From JBBSGD01 sp038254435 (GTDB taxonomy: Bacteria; Actinomycetota; CADDZG01; WHSQ01), in the NCBI GenBank assembly GCA_038254435.1, contig JBBSGD010000014.1, forward strand, positions 1 through 44,208: DNA of 44,208 nucleotides. Reading direction: 5' to 3'. The number at the start of each line of letters is the position of its first letter. The stretch's first letter is position 1. The notes below the pieces were generated by a model. That model saw only the letters and a program-made list of their open reading frames with translations. It was not told the origin of the DNA and ran no database searches. This document shows, piece after piece, positions 39,928-44,208 of the stretch. The translations under genes and the position numbers were made by a program.

Positions 39928-40601
39928 TGGGTTTCGCAACCGAGGTCTTCGCAGGCAAGACATACACGAAGGACATCGCACGCCGCTTCGAGGCCACTCT
40001 ATCGCCGGAGATGGACATCGTTCTGACGGGAGGGGACGTCGCCAAGGACCTCTACGAGGAGCTGGCTCGCTCGGGACGGACGCGGTGGGACGACATCAAG
40101 ATCTTCTTCTCGGACGAGCGCGCTGTGCCCCCCGAGGATGAGCGCTCCAACTACCGCATGCTTCGTCATACGCTTCTCGACTCTGTTGCCATCGAGCACG
40201 TCCACCGCATTCACGGTGAAGACGATCCTCAGCGCGCTGCCGCCGACTACGCTGAGGCCATCGATCCGATCGTGAACGACGGAGGCTTCGACCTCGTGCT
40301 GCTCGGCATGGGGGAGGAAGGCCACATCTGCGCGCTCTTTCCCGGGTCGGACGCTCTTACCGCCAGCGGGCTTTGCACTGCAGTGCAGCGTCCCGACGGC
40401 ATGCAGGGAATCACCTTGACGCCTCCGGCCCTGCTCACAGCGCGCCGCATCATCCTCATCGTCACCGGCGAATCAAAGGCCGGCGCGGTCAAACGCGCGA
40501 TGAAGTCCGAGGACCCACCGGAAGGCATCCCGGTGCGCGTCTTGGCAGGGCACCCGGCGGCGACTTTCTGGCTCGACGAGGCGGCTGCGTCCCAACTCTG
40601 A
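39927..40601 (+). CDS. pgl: 6-phosphogluconolactonase
   Basis: It hydrolyses the lactone made by Zwf. The 224-residue protein shows DIVLTGGDVAKDLYEEL, FFSDERAVPPEDERSNYRML, and FDLVLLGMGEEGHICALFPG with the catalytic histidine. It ends with TGESKAGAVKRAM and a PVRVLAGH segment, as in the NagB-like Pgl family. It directly follows zwf and is convergent with the next gene, with only 6 bp between the stops. Confidence 0.93.
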   Translation: MGFATEVFAGKTYTKDIARRFEATLSPEMDIVLTGGDVAKDLYEELARSGRTRWDDIKIFFSDERAVPPEDERSNYRMLRHTLLDSVAIEHVHRIHGEDDPQRAAADYAEAIDPIVNDGGFDLVLLGMGEEGHICALFPGSDALTASGLCTAVQRPDGMQGITLTPPALLTARRIILIVTGESKAGAVKRAMKSEDPPEGIPVRVLAGHPAATFWLDEAAASQL

Positions 40602-40607
40602 AGCTCC

Positions 40608-41405
40608 CTACGGCGTGTCGAACAGCTTGGCGAACCGCAACCCCAGCCACGGCTTGCGGCCCCACGCGATGACCTTGCCGCGCGCCGCTGCCGCGTGGGG
40701 GCCAACGCGCCCGTAAGCAAGAAGCGCAAAGGTCACCGGTTCGGCAGAGATCGTGCAGTCGATGCGGCGCTTCTTTGGCCCGTCCACGATGAGCGTGCCG
40801 CCCTCGAACATGAGGTGGGCGCGGGACCCGCCCCGCACCTGCAGCGCGTAGGTGGCCTTCAGGTTGCGGGCGGCATCCTCGTTTACGTACATGGGCAGCA
40901 CCAGCAAGACGCCGTCGATGAGCAGGCGTGCCTCATGCGCCGGGATGTCCCAGGGCGCCTTCTCGGCGCGCCCCACGTCGAATCCGTGAACGAGGACCTC
41001 GCCGAGCAGGACGCAGGCGAGGCTCGACGCAGACAGCGGGACTCCTCCGTACCAGGGCACGGGCTCCTCGTCGGGGCGGGCCCTCGCCGCATCCAGAAAC
41101 TCGAGAAGCAGCTCGTCTATGCGGGCCGCGAGCAGCGCGCAGTCGCGCTCGGGATGCGCAAAGAGATGGTGTTCGAAGTAGTCGGCTACGTCCCCGAGCT
41201 GCGGCACCGGAGGGCCTGCGCCCGCCACCATGCCCTTGTGCAAGGCGAAGGAATGTGCGAGGTGCGAGGCAACGTCGCCCGTGGACCAGTCGCCTACCGC
41301 TACGGCGCGGGGAGAGCTTACGGAGCGCAGCAGCTCGGTGAGGCGCGGTGTCGCCTGCCCGAGCGCCTCGAACACGCGCCCCCTGTCGATGACCAAGTCA
41401 GTCAC
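40608..41405 (-). CDS. Maleylpyruvate isomerase family, mycothiol-dependent type
   Basis: The N-terminal DinB-like four-helix part has GDWSTGDVASHLAHSFALHK with the first metal histidine and LLGEVLVHGFDVGRA with the others. The C-terminal half (LMFEGGTLIVDGPKKRRIDC) is an SCP2-like lid. This two-part layout is the MDMPI family of mycothiol-dependent enzymes, a mark of actinobacteria. The true reaction is unknown, since most members are not maleylpyruvate isomerases. Start ATG 41405; 265 residues. Confidence 0.8.
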   Translation of the reverse strand: MTDLVIDRGRVFEALGQATPRLTELLRSVSSPRAVAVGDWSTGDVASHLAHSFALHKGMVAGAGPPVPQLGDVADYFEHHLFAHPERDCALLAARIDELLLEFLDAARARPDEEPVPWYGGVPLSASSLACVLLGEVLVHGFDVGRAEKAPWDIPAHEARLLIDGVLLVLPMYVNEDAARNLKATYALQVRGGSRAHLMFEGGTLIVDGPKKRRIDCTISAEPVTFALLAYGRVGPHAAAARGKVIAWGRKPWLGLRFAKLFDTP

Positions 41406-41497
41406 GGCCCCGTCCCTTGTCGGCTGGTATCAAACATTAGCTGGCGCGCGTGGTCCCCTGAGTGTGCTCGCCTTCGTGCCGGGTAAGGAGCCAAAAC

Positions 41498-43032
41498 ATG
41501 CAAGACGGCAGCAACAAAGATCTCATAGGGGGCCGCTACCGCCTGGACGAGCCCATTGGGCGCGGCGGCATGGGAACCGTGTGGCAAGGCTACGACTCGC
41601 TGCTGAAGCGGGCGGTGGCCATCAAGGCCGTGCGCTTTCCGGCGGAGCTGGCCGGCGGTGATGTCGACGGGCTCAGGGCCCGCTTTCTCAGGGAGGCACG
41701 CTCGGCGGCGCAGCTCACCCACCCCGGCATTGTGACGGTCTTCGACGTCGCGCAGGAGGCCGGCAGGGCCTTCATCGTCATGGAGCTCGTCGACGCACCG
41801 ACCCTGGAGGAGCTCGTCGACGGGAACGGCCCGCTGTCGCCGAGGCGTGCCGCGGCGATAGGTGGGCACGTTCTGGCCGCCCTGAGGGCCGCGCACGAAC
41901 AAGGGATCGTCCACCGAGATGTCAAGCCGGGCAACGTCATGGTCCCGTCCGCCGGACCAGCCAAGCTCGCAGATTTCGGTATCGCCTTCGTGCAGGAGGA
42001 TACCCGGCTAACCGGATCCGGCCTCATCCTGGGCTCGCCCTCGTATATGTCGCCAGAGCAGGCGCAGGGCCACGAGTCAAACGCGCGCAGCGATCTGTGG
42101 AGCCTGGGCGCAACTCTCTACTTCGCGCTCGAAGGCGTCGCACCCTTCGCGCGCGGCCAGACCATGGCGACGCTTCAAGCGATCATCGAGGAGGACCCAA
42201 GGCCTCCCGCGCGCGCTGAAGCCCTTGCCCCGGTGATTCTCGGGCTGCTGTCCAAGGATCCGGATGTGCGCCCCGCCGCGCCCGAGGTGGCGACGGCGCT
42301 CGAGAGAGTCGCCGGACGTGCTGCGCCGCCGCCTCCTGCTCCACCGGTCACCGGCACGCCTGCCCCCGTGGCTCGGCGGGCACGTCCGACGGCGCGCCGT
42401 CCAGGGCGCGTCGCCGCCACTCTGATCGTCCTCCTGCTCGTCGGCGGAGCCGCCCTGTTCTTCGCGCTCACCGGCGACCAAAAGCCCTCTGGAAGCGACA
42501 AGCGGGCGGGGGGGGACAGCCGGGCACCAGGGAGTCGACACCGAGCCCCGCCCGCTCCGGGGGCGGCGGTGGCGGCGGTGCGCAGGCGACGCCCTCAAGC
42601 TGGCAGGCCTACCAGGACCCCTCCGGAGCGTTCACCGTCGCCTACCCACCCGGTTGGGACGTCGTGGGCACCCCAACCCAGATCGACTTCCGCGATCCGG
42701 CCACCGGCACCTATCTACGGGTCGCCTACACCAATACGCCCAAACCGTCGGCGGTCAGGGACTGGGAATCCCAGTCACAGAGCTTTGCAAGCAGCCACAG
42801 CGGATACCGCGAGATCCGCATAGATCCGGTGACCTTCCGCGGCCACCACAACGCCGCCGCATGGGAGTTCACCTACAGCGAGGGCGGGGCTGCCCTGCAC
42901 GCGCTCGACCTCGGCTTCGTCGTGTCCAAGGATCGTGCCTACGCCCTCTACTTCCAGACGCACGCCGATCGGTGGGACTCCTCGCAGAACCTTCGCGAGC
43001 GTCTGCAACGCTCGTTCTCCCTCCCCAGCTAG
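41498..43032 (+). CDS. PknB-type Ser/Thr protein kinase with a frame break at a G8 run
   Basis: ATG 41498 follows AAGGAG. The kinase domain (residues about 13-265) is complete: GRGGMGTVWQGYD, VAIKAV with the ATP lysine, HRDVKPGNVM, DFGIAF and GSPSYMSPEQAQG. A basic linker and one membrane helix (VAATLIVLLLVGGAALFFA, about residues 305-327) follow. In the literal frame the protein becomes low-complexity from residue 340 and stops at 42823. In the -1 frame after the G8 run at 42508-42515 it continues as a Gly-rich linker and an outside domain (WQAYQDPSGAFTVAYPPGWD to LRERLQRSFSLPS), ending at 43032. One missing G explains it. The sensor domain is probably part of the gene. Confidence 0.8.
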
Positions 43033-43096
43033 GGCCTTCAAGCATTTTCCATTCCGTGCCGATAGGTAGGCAAAACGGGCACCGATTACACGGGGA

Positions 43097-43518
43097 ATGG
43101 ACATGCCAGCTGCTCAGCGAGCGATAACTTCTGCCCTTGCCGCCGTAGTGATCCTTGCCCTGCTCCCCCCCGCGCCGGAGTCGCGAAGCTGAAGCTCGAC
43201 CCTCAGCTGAGCCGCGTTGCCCGGCTCCACGCCCGCGAGATGACCAAGGCCGGCCGCCTCTTTCACCAGTCGAGCGGCCAGATGAAACGCCGGATCACGC
43301 GCTGGATCCGCCTCGGCGAGAACGTTGGCTACGGTGCGGGGGTCGCCAGCCTCGAGAGAGCCTTCATGCACTCGCCGCTGCACCCCGCGAACATCCTCGG
43401 ACGCGGCTCTCGTTACCTCGGGGTCGGTGTCGTGAGGAAGAACGGATTCGTGTGGGCGACCGTGCTCTTCGAGTCGCGCCGCGACCCCGGCACCACTCTT
43501 CGCATGCCGGCTTGCTGA
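43097..43518 (+). pseudogene. Secreted CAP-domain (SCP/PR-1-like) protein with a frame break at a C7 run
   Basis: ATG 43097 opens a signal peptide (QRAITSALAAVVILALLPPA) that ends in a stop at 43190. The frame one base over continues AGVAKLKLDPQLSRVARLHA, then EMTKAGRLFHQSSGQMKRR, LGENVGYGAG and SPLHPANILGRG. These are the CAP motifs with the two active-site-like histidines and the LGENVG glutamate. The run CCCCCCC at 43165-43171 is the likely shift point. About 15 residues usual between signal and domain are also missing, so a small deletion is possible. CAP proteins of bacteria are secreted, often with an unknown role. Confidence 0.65.
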
Positions 43519-43577
43519 ATCCTCCGGGATGGTGGGTACGCGAGGCTCACTCGATTGGCGGGCGACGAACAGGCACC

Positions 43578-43595
43578 TGCCCCGCCGACTCGACG
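43578..43595 (+). repeat. 18-bp direct repeat, copy 1
   Basis: TGCCCCGCCGACTCGACG is identical to 43884-43901. The two copies flank the minisatellite, 306 bases apart. Confidence 0.85.
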
Positions 43596-43700
43596 TCCAG
43601 GTTCTCCAGACGGACACCAGGGGGGGCTCGGTGGGTTACCGCGGAGCTGTAGAGAAGCTGCCCCGGGCAGTGGCGCGACGCGCCGCCCGCGATTGCGCGC

Positions 43701-43814
43701 TGCACCCCGTGCACCCCGTGCACCCCGTGCACCCCGTGCACCCCGTGCACCCCGTGCACCCCGTGCACCTCGTGCACCTCGTGCACCTCGTGCACCTCGT
43801 GCACCTCGTGCACC
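43701..43814 (+). repeat. 9-bp minisatellite: 7 units TGCACCCCG then 5 units TGCACCTCG
   Basis: Twelve full units and a partial one lie without interruption. The first seven read TGCACCCCG and the next five TGCACCTCG, differing in one base. Each junction makes the palindrome GTGCAC. The unit is three codons long, so all six frames through it stay open, which explains the repetitive reading frames here; none looks like a gene. Confidence 0.95.
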
Positions 43815-43883
43815 GGAGGATCTGCGCACGGGGTACGCGCGCTCGCTCTTCCCATTCCCGGGCATCTAAACAGGCCCGGCTCT

Positions 43884-43901
43884 TGCCCCGCCGACTCGAC
43901 G
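43884..43901 (+). repeat. 18-bp direct repeat, copy 2
   Basis: Identical to 43578-43595; it lies 69 bp after the end of the minisatellite. Confidence 0.85.
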
Positions 43902-44171
43902 GTGCGGGCCGGCGCCAGACGCATGCCGGCGGGCTCGCCCCTAATGGGCCTGCAGTCACAGCCGATGAGAGGCTGATGTCTCAGCCAGCCGGAGGGTGAG
44001 CACCGAGCCTTCCCAGGGCTCCGAGCTCTAGGGCTAGATCGTGCCCCCTCCGGTCGGCGGGGAGAGTAGAGGGCTCGTGGGATGTCGTGCCGACCTGAGC
44101 ACTGATCCATTAGGACGCCACCGATCTCCTCGAGGCTGATGCCGTTGTGGGCTGCGTCGGAAGGAGGGCTG
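43902..44171 (+). other. Gene-free stretch before an IS110-type transposase; possible bridge-RNA region
   Basis: No gene is seen in these 270 bases. IS110-group elements carry a structured guide (bridge) RNA between their left end and the transposase start. The stretch has short inverted segments that could fold, for example GAGCC-TTCCCAG-GGCTC around 44010-44026, and a C-rich run matched by GGGG around 44040-44065. The left end of the element was not found, so this is a position-based suggestion. Confidence 0.35.
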
Positions 44172-44208
44172 GTGATCTTCGTCGGGATCGACTGGTCGGA
44201 GAAGCACC
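44172..44208 (+). CDS. IS110-family transposase, first codons (cut by window edge)
   Basis: GTG 44172, four bases after AAGGAGGG, starts VIFVGIDWSEKH before the window ends. GIDW-E-H is the first acidic motif of the RuvC-like DEDD domain of IS110 transposases. Only twelve codons are visible, but the pattern is quite specific. Confidence 0.65.
   Translation, partial: MIFVGIDWSEKH

Noticed and set aside
43701..43814. CRISPR array
   Set aside because: Units are 9 bp and directly adjacent with no spacers, and no cas genes are present.
43413..44110. Overlapping frames with GAR, VHE/VHG, HPV or CTR/CTG repeats
   Set aside because: They arise because the 9-bp minisatellite keeps every frame open; no start signals or domains support them.

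Overview
The window is high-GC bacterial chromosome, most likely from a deep-branching, probably uncultured actinomycete (Actinomycetota). Pointers are a ClpS gene followed by a DUF2017 gene, a maleylpyruvate-isomerase-like protein of the mycothiol-dependent family, an ECF sigma factor with a SnoaL-like tail beside a STAS protein, a PknB-type Ser/Thr kinase with an outside domain, and frequent GTG starts. This placement is inferred from gene content, not from a phylogeny.

Layout. (1) 1-4308, minus strand: a surface-glycopolymer operon (nucleotidyltransferase, CDP-glycerol glycerophosphotransferase-like enzyme, ABC exporter membrane domain) with 4-bp gene overlaps. A 1.2-kb insertion sequence with 14-bp perfect terminal inverted repeats cuts the exporter, and an IS30-type transposase runs off the left edge. 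(2) 4876-8610: an unusual mobile module. It has an AlpA-like DNA-binding gene divergent from a tyrosine-recombinase-like protein that lacks the catalytic tyrosine, followed by a DDE-transposase-like gene. A second, truncated copy lies in tandem and its second gene has a different C-terminal half. (3) 8784-21419: tRNA-Arg(CCT), gene fragments (dienelactone hydrolase, HsdR-like, YCII-like), a Phd/VapC toxin-antitoxin pair, and many small stress or detoxification genes (four VOC proteins, a RibD-C reductase, a cupin with a divergent TetR, GNAT, ABM-like, STAS, an ECF sigma factor) plus a secreted RTX-like repeat protein. (4) 21648-28114: gnd, then a nearly complete type II fatty-acid-synthesis operon on the minus strand (fabD, a biotinyl-like protein, fabH, fabG, acpP, fabF, fabL, acpS). 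(5) 28508-33095: clpS-DUF2017-bcp, an IS3 remnant, two secreted proteins (one a frameshifted metalloprotease) and nfo. (6) 33187-41405: a GGT-like hydrolase, ychF, arginase divergent from an SDR, an EamA exporter, zwf-pgl and the MDMPI-like gene. (7) 41498-44208: a Ser/Thr kinase and a CAP-domain protein, both with frame breaks at homopolymer runs, a 9-bp minisatellite, and the first codons of an IS110-family transposase preceded by a long gene-free stretch.

How genes work together: zwf, pgl and gnd make up the oxidative pentose phosphate pathway and supply NADPH, which the reductases of the neighbouring fatty-acid operon could use. The left-end operon would activate, polymerise and export a teichoic-acid-like polymer, but its exporter is broken.

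The most unusual points are the mobile module with an apparently dead tyrosine recombinase, five genes whose best start is a near-cognate codon (CTG, ACG or ATC) behind a good ribosome-binding site or stop overlap, a 16-bp inverted repeat that holds the start codons of two divergent genes, and several frame breaks at homopolymer runs, which could be decay, sequencing error or phase switching.
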